Notes: generated from the letters alone by a model not told the origin. A DNA stretch of 64,000 bases from UBA10348 sp002469915 (GCA_029249345.1 JAQWHM010000023.1:31947-95946); one strand, 5' to 3'; positions 50,590 to 60,142 are shown, counted from the stretch's first letter. Translations and numbers: made by a program.

Positions 50590-51972
50590 ATGACCCGCTC
50601 TACTCTCTTCTCTATCGGTTGCCTCGTTTTCTGTTGTTCGATAGCCACAGCGCAGGCTCAGTCTTCAACGAAGGCTCCCCCTTCAACCGATTCTCGCATT
50701 TACGCAATGATTGAGGCCTCTTCTGCCGAGCGAATTGAATCTGATATTCGGACCCTGGCCGGTTTTGGCACACGCAACACCTTTTCTGATACGCTTTCAA
50801 CTTCCCGCGGGATAGGCGCGGCTAGACGCTGGATAAAACGCGAATTCGACGCCATTTCTGAGGCATGTAATGCCTGTCTTGAGGTCTACTTCCAGCGCTC
50901 TCTAATTCAGGAAGGATCTAGTTCAAGAGCGGTAAAAGATGTTTGGGTGGTAAACGTCATAGCCATCCAGAGAGGTACTCGCCATCCCGACAATTACGTG
51001 ATCATGAGTGGTGACATCGATTCTCGAAACTCAAGTGGAACCGATGGTGAGGGCGACGCACCGGGTGCGAATGACAACGCCTCAGGAATGGCCGGGACAC
51101 TAGAAGCGGCCCGACTACTTAGTCAGTATTCTTTTCCAAACTCCATCGTGTATGCAGGTCTCTCTGGAGAAGAGCAAGGCTTGTGGGGCGGCGCATACAT
51201 GGCGTCAATAGCCCAGGATGAGGATTGGAATGTCGTTGGAGTCCTAAACAATGACATGATTGGCAATATCGAAGGCGTCGATGGTGTGATCGATAACAGC
51301 TCTTTTCGCGTCTTTTCAGAACCCACCCCAATCACTGAAACAGATCAGGCTCGTGGACGGCGGAGATTTGAAGGTGGCGAAGTGGATGGCGTATCTAGAC
51401 AACTTGCGCGCTACGTAGACCGAATGACTGACATCTACTTCACCAATCTGGATGCCAAACTCATCTATCGCCTTGATCGATTTGGCCGAGGAGGACATCA
51501 CCGTCCGTTCAATGATGCTGGTTTTCCTGGAATTCGAATCATGGAAACTCACGAAAATTATGTGCGCCAGCATCAAAATATTCGAGAGGAGAATGGTGTC
51601 AAATATGGAGATGTAATTGAAGGCGTAAACTTCGACTATGCCGCTCGGCTTACAGCTGTAAATGCCGTCGCTTTAGCTGGTCTTGCCTGGGCGCCGCCAA
51701 GTCCGGACCAGGTCCGGATCGGCGGCGCTGTGAGGCCCTCCACCACCCTTCAGTGGGATGCCGTAGAAGATCCCGAACTAGCTGGATACAAGATTCACTG
51801 GAGAGAGACAACGGCTCCGCAATGGACTCATTCCAGATTTGTAGACTCTTCAACGACGCAATTCACCCTGAAAGGAATGGTCATCGACAATTTCCTTTTT
51901 GGTGTATCTGCTATCGGACGGGATGGAAACGAAAGCGTCGTAGTCTTTCCTTCAGGACGCTTGCAACGCTAG
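50590..51972 (+). CDS. Exported M28-family metallopeptidase with fibronectin-III tail
   Basis: 460 residues: signal peptide (MTRSTLFSIGCLVFCCSIATAQAQ), M28 domain (about 45-365) and a C-terminal fibronectin-III-like module (about 375-460, RPSTTLQWDAVEDPELAGYKIHWRE). Zinc-binding and catalytic residues are visible in SGDIDSRNS, PGANDNASGMAGTLEAAR, GEEQGLWG, LNNDMIGN and the His of METHENYVR; the first ligand His is replaced by Asp (GDID for AHxD), which some M28 proteins show. It is probably a periplasmic or surface aminopeptidase. The peptidase-to-FnIII linker is encoded by a near-perfect inverted repeat (51691-51728). It overlaps the convergent PP2C gene by 4 bp. Confidence 0.85.
   Translation: MTRSTLFSIGCLVFCCSIATAQAQSSTKAPPSTDSRIYAMIEASSAERIESDIRTLAGFGTRNTFSDTLSTSRGIGAARRWIKREFDAISEACNACLEVYFQRSLIQEGSSSRAVKDVWVVNVIAIQRGTRHPDNYVIMSGDIDSRNSSGTDGEGDAPGANDNASGMAGTLEAARLLSQYSFPNSIVYAGLSGEEQGLWGGAYMASIAQDEDWNVVGVLNNDMIGNIEGVDGVIDNSSFRVFSEPTPITETDQARGRRRFEGGEVDGVSRQLARYVDRMTDIYFTNLDAKLIYRLDRFGRGGHHRPFNDAGFPGIRIMETHENYVRQHQNIREENGVKYGDVIEGVNFDYAARLTAVNAVALAGLAWAPPSPDQVRIGGAVRPSTTLQWDAVEDPELAGYKIHWRETTAPQWTHSRFVDSSTTQFTLKGMVIDNFLFGVSAIGRDGNESVVVFPSGRLQR
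51691..51728. repeat. Inverted repeat at the peptidase-to-FnIII junction
   Basis: Outer arms GCGCCGCC/GGCGGCGC and inner arms TCCGGACC/GGTCCGGA are all perfect, with a 1-nt loop and a small internal mismatch of 3 versus 2 nt. It encodes the linker APPSPDQVRIGGA and is in frame. Confidence 0.8.
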
Positions 51973-53699
51973 GTGGTTTTCAACACAATCATGGTCAGAT
52001 CATCTGACAAAATGGGTGCATTGTGGGTAAACTCTTTGATCGCCTCGTGTACATCATCGAGAATAGCCTCGGCCGTTTTAGTGCGTATAGACGCTAGTAA
52101 AGGCTCCAATCGTTCTTCGCCCCATTCTTCACCTTCTGGGCTCATCGCCTCGGTTACGCCATCCGTAAACATGGCCAACACATCTCCTGGATTCAACGTA
52201 ACCGTTCCGCTCTCGTAGGGCATGCCTGCTAGAACGCCTAACAAGAGACCCCCTTCCTCGAGCAGTTCAATAGACCCGTCCGCACGAACCAAAGTGGGTG
52301 GGTTATGCCCCGCATTTACGTATTTGAAGGAGCTATCCTTTTTATTGAAAATCCCATGGAAGTAAGTGATGAACTTATCGTAACCCGTGTTTTCAGTAAT
52401 CACTCGGTTCATATGGGCTGTACCCTCTTCCAAACTAAGATCCAATGGCACGAGAATACGAAGACATGCCTGCAGGTTGGACATCAAAAGAGAGGCAGGC
52501 ACTCCTTTGCCCGTAACATCGGCAATCGCGTAAAGAATGCGATCTTTATCCAGCTCTATAGCGTCAAAATAGTCTCCCGCTACATGCCGACTAGGCAGAG
52601 CAAGACTAGCTGTTTCGATGCCATCAAACTTAGGCAGTTCAGTGGGCTGTAGCCGTTCTTGAATCTCTCTAGCCAGGCGCATTTCTTCTTCCAAACGCTC
52701 TTTTTCAAGCTGGTCATCGACGAGATAGGAATTATGCAGCGACACAAACGCCAAGTTTCCAAGGGCGTAAAGAAACTCGATTTCATCGGGCTGATAGGCC
52801 TGCCCGGTCATTTTAGCTCCAAGACAAAGTAGCGCGCCTACCTCACCCTGTTGCCGAATAGGCAAGATCAGGGAAAAGCCTTTTTCCTTTAAAATATCGC
52901 AACCTTCCGGCGTGTTTTCCCCGTCTAACAAAACTAACTCTTCAACCTTACAAAGTGCCTCAGTAACATCTGAAGACAATTCGTCCTTTCGAATCCCTTT
53001 TGCCGTCACGATATGAACGCCACTATCTGTTCGGGTATCGTCGGACATACTTCGGATAAGGAAAATATGCTCCTTAACCAGCATCTGGCCCATCAGAGCA
53101 AAGGTCAACAACTTGACTAGCCCCGATCGATCCACTGTGGAGTTGAATTCCTGAGATAGGTCGAACAACGTATTGAGCTGCTGCACCTTCGAATCCAGAT
53201 CTCTATTCGCCAATTTCAGTTCTTCAACCATCAGCGAGTTATGCACGGCAGCAGAAGACATATTCACTAGTGAAGCCATGAATTCCAGTTCCTGGTCTTC
53301 AAATGGCTGGCCCGTAAACTTTCCACCTAGTCCAATCAAACCTATTTCCCGGTGACCAAAGGCAACTGGGAAGACCAATTTGATACCCACTTCTTGCAAC
53401 TGAGCAGGCACTCGATCATCCTGCATCGTGTTTTCGAGATCCACGTTTGTCAAAACAAGGCTCCCCCCTTTCTCCAATCCAGATATGCCTTTAACGGCAG
53501 GAATGGAGTACGCAGCAGCTAATGGATCGTATAAAAGGGCTGCCCCTTTTGTGACCAGCAATTTGCCCATTGCGGTGCGCAACAAATTGCTCAATACAAA
53601 CTCCAAGTCCAGGGAAGAACTGAGAAGTTGGCTTGTTTCGTAAATCGCTCTTAGATCAAATCGATCTGTTCGGCGGGTATTCGGGTGCTGGTCTGACAT
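51969..53699 (-). CDS. GAF-GAF-PP2C serine phosphatase (RsbU/SpoIIE type)
   Basis: 576 residues, cytoplasmic. Two GAF sensor domains (about 15-160 and 185-330) joined by helices, a coiled segment (DDQLEKERLEEEMRLAREIQERL near 340) and a SpoIIE-type PP2C phosphatase (about 370-575). Metal-binding acidic residues are visible in HVAGDYFDAIEL, AIADVTGKGVPASLLMSN and MFTDGVTEAM. Such proteins usually dephosphorylate anti-anti-sigma factors in partner-switching stress control. No RsbW or RsbV gene is adjacent. It is the last gene of a four-gene minus-strand run with a phosphoesterase, a barrel protein and a T9SS protein. Confidence 0.92.
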   Translation of the reverse strand: MSDQHPNTRRTDRFDLRAIYETSQLLSSSLDLEFVLSNLLRTAMGKLLVTKGAALLYDPLAAAYSIPAVKGISGLEKGGSLVLTNVDLENTMQDDRVPAQLQEVGIKLVFPVAFGHREIGLIGLGGKFTGQPFEDQELEFMASLVNMSSAAVHNSLMVEELKLANRDLDSKVQQLNTLFDLSQEFNSTVDRSGLVKLLTFALMGQMLVKEHIFLIRSMSDDTRTDSGVHIVTAKGIRKDELSSDVTEALCKVEELVLLDGENTPEGCDILKEKGFSLILPIRQQGEVGALLCLGAKMTGQAYQPDEIEFLYALGNLAFVSLHNSYLVDDQLEKERLEEEMRLAREIQERLQPTELPKFDGIETASLALPSRHVAGDYFDAIELDKDRILYAIADVTGKGVPASLLMSNLQACLRILVPLDLSLEEGTAHMNRVITENTGYDKFITYFHGIFNKKDSSFKYVNAGHNPPTLVRADGSIELLEEGGLLLGVLAGMPYESGTVTLNPGDVLAMFTDGVTEAMSPEGEEWGEERLEPLLASIRTKTAEAILDDVHEAIKEFTHNAPILSDDLTMIVLKTT

Positions 53700-53726
53700 G
53701 TAGATCGTTTAAAATGAAAGGATAAG

Positions 53727-54236
53727 TTAATCATCCAGATGAATCACTTCTGCCTGAATGGCCTTTCCATCCTGAATATGTAGTCGAACGAGGGATTTAA
53801 CTTGCTGGAAACCTTGTCTTCCCGCAGCCCCGGGGTTAATGAAAAGCATTTTATTCAACTTCTCGACCCTTTCGATACAGAGAATATGGCTGTGGCCGCA
53901 AATAAATACGTCTGGAGGGTCTTTTTCTAATTCTTTCTCGATGCCACGTTGCCATCTTCCAGGTCGTCCAGCAATATGGGTCATCCAGAAACGGACTCCT
54001 CCAAATTCAAATTTGTTGTGTTCGGGGTGTTCCCTTCTCAGATCCCACCCGTCAATGTTACCCCAAACCGCCCGGACTTCGGTAACGGTCGAGAGTCCAT
54101 CTAGAATTTCTGGTCCTCCCACATCCCCCGCATGGAGAATGAGGTCCACATCTTTCAGATAGTGCAACAGATTGGGATGAAAATAGCCATGGGTATCCGA
54201 TAGGATGCCTATTACTAGAGGGGGAGAGATATGCAT
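53727..54236 (-). CDS. YfcE/MJ0936-type metallophosphoesterase
   Basis: 169 residues. The two-metal calcineurin-like core is complete: GILSDTHGYFHP at the N-terminus, LILHAGDVGG, AVWGNIDGWD, MTHIAGRPG, FICGHSHILCIE and NPGAAGRQG. It is a small cytoplasmic phosphodiesterase of unsettled physiological substrate; family members hydrolyse model phosphodiesters. It starts 3 nt after the stop of the barrel-protein gene, so translation may be coupled. No oddity. Confidence 0.93.
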   Translation of the reverse strand: MHISPPLVIGILSDTHGYFHPNLLHYLKDVDLILHAGDVGGPEILDGLSTVTEVRAVWGNIDGWDLRREHPEHNKFEFGGVRFWMTHIAGRPGRWQRGIEKELEKDPPDVFICGHSHILCIERVEKLNKMLFINPGAAGRQGFQQVKSLVRLHIQDGKAIQAEVIHLDD

Positions 54237-54239
54237 AGC

Positions 54240-55205
54240 TTATCGAAGCATCAATCGTACGCCAAGCCGAACCTTCGATCGAGGCCATTCACCGGTAGAG
54301 GGCGCCCACTGACGGAACGGTAGGTCGAGGAACGGAGCAAACCGATAGGCTGGTCTCTCAATCTCAAGACCAGAACGAGCCCACAACACTCCACCCCGAT
54401 AATCGGTTTGGGTACGAGAATCTTGATCACCTTCCGGCTGAACAATCCATTCCAACATGTCATAAGACCCGGCTTCAGCCATCAATGAAACAAATAAATT
54501 GCTTCCAGCTGGATCGAACAAAATATTGTGACTCCAAGTAGCGTGAACTTCCCAACCGCGAGCCCGACCACGGAGAATATCATTTGAGGCACCAGGAGGA
54601 CTAACCATCGATGAACCCGGATCAATGCCCTCCGGTGTAGCTGGCACCAGTTCCTGAAAACCGATTTGAACTCTCCTAACTCCAAAGCCAAAATCTGCGG
54701 TTACTCGATCTGACATGGGAGACGAATACAAGAAAGCAAGATCAGCCTGCGGAAAGCCACTTCGCCCATCCGAAGACGGATCAATAGCCAGCCTGATGGC
54801 ATAATCCGTGCCCTCCTGATAGGACATATACTTGAGCACTATCCAACTGAAACCCAATCCTTGTCCAGCGGCATTTCCGCGTGCATCCACATACATCCCA
54901 AGGTCTAGATTCGCGTTGAGCTGGTACTCCAGATGTAAATTCAATCCTATAGCATCAGTACCTACAGCCGGAGTTGAAAGAGAGGCATCGCCCTGCAACA
55001 AGGCATTTGGACGGTAGCTCAATTCTGCAGTGACCGCATATCGATCATAGAAACTACGAACAGCTGATTCTCCCCTGTAAAACGGATCGAACATCTGAAC
55101 TGGACGCTGAGCCAGAAGATCAGATGCAGAAAGCATACTGATAACAGCTAAAACAGCGATATGGATTCCTTTTCCTCTCACAATTACACAGTTAGTGTGA
55201 CTCAT
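54240..55205 (-). CDS. Putative outer-membrane barrel protein
   Basis: 321 residues, family not recognised. A signal sequence (GIHIAVLAVISMLSASDLLAQ) is followed by regular amphipathic strands alternating with short turns: AIGLNLHLEYQLNANLDLGMYVDARG, VTADFGFGVRRVQIGFQEL, WEVHATWSHNILFD, and a final strand SKVRLGVRLMLR. This pattern and the lack of charged core suggest a beta-barrel of 12 or more strands. It sits between the T9SS LamG gene and the phosphoesterase gene on the same strand, with a 73-bp and a 3-nt gap. The protein ends in a basic residue rather than the usual aromatic one, so the barrel call is an inference from pattern. Confidence 0.65.
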   Translation of the reverse strand: MSHTNCVIVRGKGIHIAVLAVISMLSASDLLAQRPVQMFDPFYRGESAVRSFYDRYAVTAELSYRPNALLQGDASLSTPAVGTDAIGLNLHLEYQLNANLDLGMYVDARGNAAGQGLGFSWIVLKYMSYQEGTDYAIRLAIDPSSDGRSGFPQADLAFLYSSPMSDRVTADFGFGVRRVQIGFQELVPATPEGIDPGSSMVSPPGASNDILRGRARGWEVHATWSHNILFDPAGSNLFVSLMAEAGSYDMLEWIVQPEGDQDSRTQTDYRGGVLWARSGLEIERPAYRFAPFLDLPFRQWAPSTGEWPRSKVRLGVRLMLR

Positions 55206-55278
55206 GGATTAAGAACCACGGTATCTTGACCCTGGTTCGCCATGGAAGCCTTCCATTCTTCCATATCAACTGAAAATA

Positions 55279-56907
55279 CTACTTGGTCAGAACCATTTGG
55301 TGGGTCTGGATTCCTGCTGCGGATTCCATGCGGACAAAATACGTTCCGCTCGGTAGATCTTCTGCAGAAAATGGGACTTGAAAAAAACCTGGGCTCTGTG
55401 TTCCGTCTACCAATATGGATATCATCTGTCCAGATAGATCCCAAACAGAAATACGGACATATTGTGCATCTTCAACCGTGTACGAAACGGTGGTTGTTGG
55501 ATTAAACGGATTCGGGTGATTCCCTTCTAGCCTGACCGTAAAAATCTCTTCAAGATCTCCAACACCTACTTTCATAGGCCTAGATGGCGCAGATGCTCCG
55601 GAAAGACGATATGGAATTACTCTGTAGAAAATGACCCCATCGGCAAACGCAATATCGCGGTAGGAATGCAAACCTTGCATGGCTAATAGGGTCGCAATGG
55701 ACTCAAACTGAACTCCGTCTCTGGAACGCTCTAACTCAAATCGAACGATGTCTGAATCATGGCTTTCCCACTCAACATTAATACCGAGGTCATCCAGTTT
55801 CGCAACCAAGTGAATGGACTCTGATTGAAATCTTAGATCTGAAAAGCTCGTGGGAATGTCATTATTGGATCGCGACTCAAACGTCCTAAGAAAATCTCCT
55901 CGGCTAGCCGGATTATTCATTTCCGTCTGCACATCACTTCTGTTCCAAGAGGAAGCCGATACTTGCAGTTGATCTATCTCACCCGAATAAGAACGAGACG
56001 CAGGTCCATCATCATCAGACAATCTGCGACCAATGCCCAATCGGGTGGCTGGATCAGTTGGGAAGAAAGTGGAGTGGTAGAGTGAATCTTCTACTTCTCC
56101 GTCAACAAACAAATGCGTCCACTCACTTACCGGATTGTAATTAAGAGTGAGAAAATGCCAATTCCCATCAGCAATGGGACGTTGACTTCTCATGGACACA
56201 TGCTTGGAATTGAATCCACGAAAAAACTCTAAATAGCCCGATTCATCCAATAACAGTTCTACTGGGTAGTTATCCTGTTGTCCTCCGGACCAGGTACTAA
56301 GAAGCAATTCCCCCATCCCAGTCGTCTTGACCCACAGGGACAAGGCAAATGATTTCGAATTTTCAAGAGCACTATTCGGTGGAAGGTCGAGCAAAACTCC
56401 ATCCGTAAGATCCTTGAACTGACCTACCTGGTTCGTGGCGGAAACAGTCATTGATCGATTGCCAACCTGAACGATGGCGGCCAGATCTAATCGTTCGATT
56501 AGCCGGCGATCCTCGATGACAACGGGAATAAAACGCAGACGAGATGGAACAGAATCCAAGCCGGAAATCATCCCAAGAATAAGTTGGTCTTCACTCTTAA
56601 TGGACTGTCCTACCGGCACAAATAGCCGTCCGTCCTCCTGCAACTGTGTTTGAAGTCGTTGGATCGTACCGCGTTCAGACCGAAGCTGGACGTGCCGGAC
56701 CTGCCAGCCCTGAGGAGCATCAATGTAAAAACCTGCCATCCCGGATTCGTATTCCACTTCCAGAAAGACGTTGACGCCTTCTAGAATAGCGGCTGAATCG
56801 GTCTGACCGATCACCTTAAATTGTGCGTTCACTGGAATAGTAAGCGTGATACTAAGTAGCAGCACACTCACGATACGCCAGATCCACTTTGTGCGGAATC
56901 CAATCAT
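55279..56907 (-). CDS. LamG-domain protein with T9SS type A sorting domain
   Basis: 542 residues from the ATG at 56905-56907, which places the signal (IWRIVSVLLLSITLTIPVNA) at the start; a frame start 9 codons earlier is less likely. A concanavalin-like LamG module lies at about 180-320 (NSKSFALSLWVKTTGMGELLLS, DGNWHFLTLNYN). The last 80 residues form the T9SS sorting domain: GNHPNPFNPTTTVSYTVEDA, VRISVWDLSGQ, LPSGTYFVRMES and terminal MVLTK. Probably a surface or secreted carbohydrate- or matrix-binding protein. It has a 7-C tract 34 bp upstream of the start, which could vary expression. Confidence 0.88.
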   Translation of the reverse strand: MIGFRTKWIWRIVSVLLLSITLTIPVNAQFKVIGQTDSAAILEGVNVFLEVEYESGMAGFYIDAPQGWQVRHVQLRSERGTIQRLQTQLQEDGRLFVPVGQSIKSEDQLILGMISGLDSVPSRLRFIPVVIEDRRLIERLDLAAIVQVGNRSMTVSATNQVGQFKDLTDGVLLDLPPNSALENSKSFALSLWVKTTGMGELLLSTWSGGQQDNYPVELLLDESGYLEFFRGFNSKHVSMRSQRPIADGNWHFLTLNYNPVSEWTHLFVDGEVEDSLYHSTFFPTDPATRLGIGRRLSDDDGPASRSYSGEIDQLQVSASSWNRSDVQTEMNNPASRGDFLRTFESRSNNDIPTSFSDLRFQSESIHLVAKLDDLGINVEWESHDSDIVRFELERSRDGVQFESIATLLAMQGLHSYRDIAFADGVIFYRVIPYRLSGASAPSRPMKVGVGDLEEIFTVRLEGNHPNPFNPTTTVSYTVEDAQYVRISVWDLSGQMISILVDGTQSPGFFQVPFSAEDLPSGTYFVRMESAAGIQTHQMVLTK

Positions 56908-56940
56908 AACGGGTTGTATAACACAAAGAGACACACGGGT

Positions 56941-56947
56941 GGGGGGG
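56941..56947. repeat. G7 homopolymer tract upstream of the T9SS LamG gene
   Basis: Seven G on the plus strand, 34-40 bp before the ATG at 56907. It lies where a core promoter could be. A second, longer tract lies 260 bp away in the neighbouring broken gene. Confidence 0.9.
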
Positions 56948-57033
56948 AGAAGTCTCTCTGTATAGCCAAAAAGTATTTGGTGAGCGCCGTCGAGTCAAGA
57001 GAATTCGGACGAATCGACCTTAGACTGGGACTT

Positions 57034-57389
57034 TCAGTTTAATAAAGTGGCTGGAATGCGCACCACACGCTGGAGAACGGATGTGACCACGCGATTTCCA
57101 AACTCTACTCGCATGCCTGGACTCGCCACCAACTCGCGATGAATACAATTGCCGCCCCAGGTACTGCCCGTAATCGCAATTTCGTCGGGAGAACCGGTGT
57201 TCAGACCGACCCCCCCCCTGTAACAGCAAATCGGCCTTTGCCTAAGAATCGAGCGGTATAGACTGAGTTACGTGTGTATAACATGAGTACATCACCCTCA
57301 CGAAGTTCACTACGGCGCACGCCGACCGCAAGGGAGGCGTGCTTAGTGAGGTGCTCGAGGTTATGTGCTCCAGAATGCATACTGCACAT
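57034..57389 (-). pseudogene. Small gene frameshifted at a G9 tract
   Basis: The frame from ATG 57387-57389 runs for 53 codons (SELREGDVLMLYTRNSVY, ARFLGKGRFAVTGGG) to the poly-G tract at 57210-57218 and then stops after SV. One more G, or two fewer, puts the ribosome into a second frame that reads on for 59 protein-like codons, GLNTGSPDEIAITGSTWGG, NCIHRELVASPGMRVEFGN and VVRIPATLLN, and stops at 57034-57036. The two parts fit together as one soluble, beta-rich protein of about 118 residues. This is either phase variation by slippage at the tract, a sequencing error or decay. Family not recognised. Confidence 0.6.
57210..57218 (-). repeat. G9 homopolymer tract (C9 on plus strand)
   Basis: Nine consecutive G in the coding strand of the small broken gene, exactly at the point where the frame is lost. 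Confidence 0.95.
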
Positions 57390-57427
57390 TAAGGGTCTAG
57401 TATCTGATAATAAAGGCAGAAAAAAGT

Positions 57428-57461
57428 CAGGGCGGGATCACTGAAGTGACCCCGCCCTGAT
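57428..57461 (-). terminator. Terminator of the choice-of-anchor-B gene
   Basis: Arms of 16 nt (TCAGGGCGGGATCACT) pair at 15 positions around a 2-nt loop, and six T follow on the minus strand. It lies about 100 bp after the stop of the large gene upstream. Confidence 0.85.
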
Positions 57462-57561
57462 AAGACGCAATTCATGTGCCGAACGTTACGGCTTGAATTT
57501 AACCCTCTTTGACGATCAACTGAACGACTTTCCATCCAACATGCTGATCGACATGTTCAGA

Positions 57562-59904
57562 CTAGAGGTCAATCTGACGCTTTTTCAGCATGAACAACCC
57601 TGACTCGATACCGGTAACGATGATCGTTCCGCTTTCGAAGTATGGATAGTTACTCCAAGTACCGTTAAATCCGGCTTCGTTGTCTCCACTTGGATTGACA
57701 TCGAAATAACCGACTTCAACCGGATTACCCGGATCTGAGATATCTAGGATGCGAAGACCAGCACTATAATTCGACTGGTACATGTAGTTACCCTGAATGT
57801 ATAGATTATGATCAGAGGCAGCTGTTTCGCCTAGGAACTCGCGAACCAAAACTGGATCGTCTAAGTCACGCACGTCAAAAATCAACGTTCGTGTAAGACT
57901 CTGACCACCACTCACTTCATCCAACTCATCGTTGACATAGAAGTACTCATGGTCATCCGTGATCCAACCCTGATGCGTGTAACCTGCATTAGGATACTCT
58001 GCTGATGACAGGGCAATAGGGTTTTCTTTGTCGGTAACATCAGAGATGGATACTGCTGTCTCGTTTCCACCGAAGCAAATTTCTTGGCCACCATGCTCTG
58101 TGTCAGGACCGGCATAGATGATGCACTGAGCATCATGAGAATAGCCAGTGCCACTGCGCCCCGTTCCTTCATGTCCGAAGCAACCGACAAAAGTAGGCTC
58201 TTTCGGGCTGTTGATATCGATCATATGAAGACCGCCACCACACGTTTCGCCACCGCTATTAACACCAACAGCGTAGGCAAAACCAGTGCTTTCGTTGATA
58301 ACGATATTGTGGGCAGAACCGATTTCTCCGTAGAACGCATCAGTATCGAACTCCTGTGGCTCTGTCACATCACGAAGACGTGTTAGATCAAAGACCTGCA
58401 TTCCGTGCTGTCCGGAACCATCAGCTACGATATACACGTGGTTGTCAAATACTTTGACATCACGCCATGATGCTGCGTTGGCGCCTTCCGTCATCTGCAG
58501 GTTACCCAAGTACATTGGGTTTTCAGCATCCGTCACGTCAACAAAAGAAGTACCGTCTGTACGGCCGGCAAGTGCGTACTCGCGACCAGTCTCAGGATCG
58601 GTCCATCCCCAAACATCGTTCATGCGAATTCCTTTTCCACCACCCAGATCTCCAAGTGATACAAAGGACAACATGTCAATTTCAGAGCAATCAAATCCTT
58701 CTGCAACGCCCTCAGCACACTCAACCTGACCGCCAGTGACGGATGGATAGAGGTCTACAAAAGCGGTTTCAAATTCAGCAGCAACGTCCCAGCCTTCATC
58801 ACCCATTTCAAGAACGAATACTCTACCGGCGCCGCTATCTGCGTTTCCTGAGCCTACAACGGCCAAATTACCATCGACAGCAGCGGAGGTCGCGCCTCCC
58901 GTCTGCCCACCTAAAAGAACGCTCGCGCTGGTAAATCCAGTAGCACCGCCCTCGTAGGAGAATAACGTACCTGCTCCAGCCAGCCAGACATCATCCCCGG
59001 CAATCGCCGTGAAAGATCCTGATCCGCCATTGGAGACAACAAATGGCAGAAGCACGCCGGAGAAGCCCCAACCGCCCCCATTATTTGAGTACACAACGGC
59101 ACCACCAATTCCACCACCCAACTGTGGCATACCTACTACGGCACGTGAGCCTTCCATTGCGAGGCCCATTCCAAACTGGGAGTTATCAAAAACGCCTGGG
59201 AATTTTTGCAGGGCTCCTGCGTCCATCCAAGCATCCGATGCTGAGTCGTAGGTGTATGAAAACACATCACCATTCGGTGCGCCGTCTTCAGACTGCCCAT
59301 TCATAGGGGCTGCGACTAGAAGCGTAGATCCTTCTGCTGCGATATTGAGTCCGAAGAAACCACCTTCTTCAACAGTGTCGTTGCTCAGTTTGCTATGAAA
59401 AGCATAACCGTCGGCTCCTTTCATAAACGCAAACACGGCTCCTTGACCATTGTTGTGCCCTGCAGACCCAACAAATGCAAAATCGCCAGCTAAAGCTAGT
59501 GAGCGACCGAAGGAGTCCCCTTCTGCAAGCATTCCCGGATCTAATTTACCCGTTTCCTGCCAGTTTCCGTCAGCATCTTTTTCAAATACATAAACGGCTC
59601 CAGTTGAATTGTCGACAAGGGTTGCACCAATCAAGAGTACATTGCCGTCTGAGGAAATGGAACGACCAAAACGATCATCCTGACCGTCATTGTCAGAGCG
59701 TACAAGCTGACCGGCTTCGGCCCATTCGCCATCCATATTACGATAAACGTAAACAGATGAATTTGTTGAATTAGCCCCTGACTGCCCGACAATAACGTCG
59801 GATCCGGCCAGTGCTACAGCGCCGCCAAAGTTCTGCGCTGCAACGGGTGTCCCGATCGCAAAAAACAGAATGGCAGCAAATAAAGTCCAGAAATAATTCT
59901 TCAT
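57562..59904 (-). CDS. Choice-of-anchor B family beta-propeller protein
   Basis: 780 residues from ATG 59902-59904, giving a clear signal (MKNYFWTLFAAILFFAIG to VAAQ). Residues 25-370 hold FG-GAP-like propeller blades with the repeated unit AVALAGSDVIVG, SLALAGDFAFVGS, GIAGDDVWLAG. The second half (about 400-760) is the choice-of-anchor-B region with LVIVD-type repeats: DVTDAENPMYLGNL, DVTEPQEFD, DINSPKEPTFVGCFG, DVTDKENPIALSS and DISDPGNPVEVG. Such proteins are secreted or surface-bound and often carry an anchor at the end; here no T9SS domain is seen and the C-terminus is IESGLFMLKKRQIDL. Function unknown. It has its own terminator. Confidence 0.88.
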   Translation of the reverse strand: MKNYFWTLFAAILFFAIGTPVAAQNFGGAVALAGSDVIVGQSGANSTNSSVYVYRNMDGEWAEAGQLVRSDNDGQDDRFGRSISSDGNVLLIGATLVDNSTGAVYVFEKDADGNWQETGKLDPGMLAEGDSFGRSLALAGDFAFVGSAGHNNGQGAVFAFMKGADGYAFHSKLSNDTVEEGGFFGLNIAAEGSTLLVAAPMNGQSEDGAPNGDVFSYTYDSASDAWMDAGALQKFPGVFDNSQFGMGLAMEGSRAVVGMPQLGGGIGGAVVYSNNGGGWGFSGVLLPFVVSNGGSGSFTAIAGDDVWLAGAGTLFSYEGGATGFTSASVLLGGQTGGATSAAVDGNLAVVGSGNADSGAGRVFVLEMGDEGWDVAAEFETAFVDLYPSVTGGQVECAEGVAEGFDCSEIDMLSFVSLGDLGGGKGIRMNDVWGWTDPETGREYALAGRTDGTSFVDVTDAENPMYLGNLQMTEGANAASWRDVKVFDNHVYIVADGSGQHGMQVFDLTRLRDVTEPQEFDTDAFYGEIGSAHNIVINESTGFAYAVGVNSGGETCGGGLHMIDINSPKEPTFVGCFGHEGTGRSGTGYSHDAQCIIYAGPDTEHGGQEICFGGNETAVSISDVTDKENPIALSSAEYPNAGYTHQGWITDDHEYFYVNDELDEVSGGQSLTRTLIFDVRDLDDPVLVREFLGETAASDHNLYIQGNYMYQSNYSAGLRILDISDPGNPVEVGYFDVNPSGDNEAGFNGTWSNYPYFESGTIIVTGIESGLFMLKKRQIDL

Positions 59905-60142
59905 AGCTTGAGTTGAGGTGAAGCAAACAAACATCTTCCGACCAATTAATGATCGAATCTTTCAAAAGTCGGCAAATCCCGGACCGAGGCGGAAACTCAG
60001 GATTTGACTCGATGAGTCACACGGATAGGCATACAAAAGGTTACACTCCCTTAACTTAATCCGCAGCATTCGCCTATGGAAAACGGGGTAGCATGTTCCC
60101 TATCGAAGTACAAAACGAATTATTGCTCTGAACGTGCTCTAT

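Noticed and set aside
48634..51972. Type II secretion or type IV pilus locus around the secretin fragment
   Set aside because: No ATPase, inner-membrane platform or pseudopilin gene is nearby; only the stub remains.
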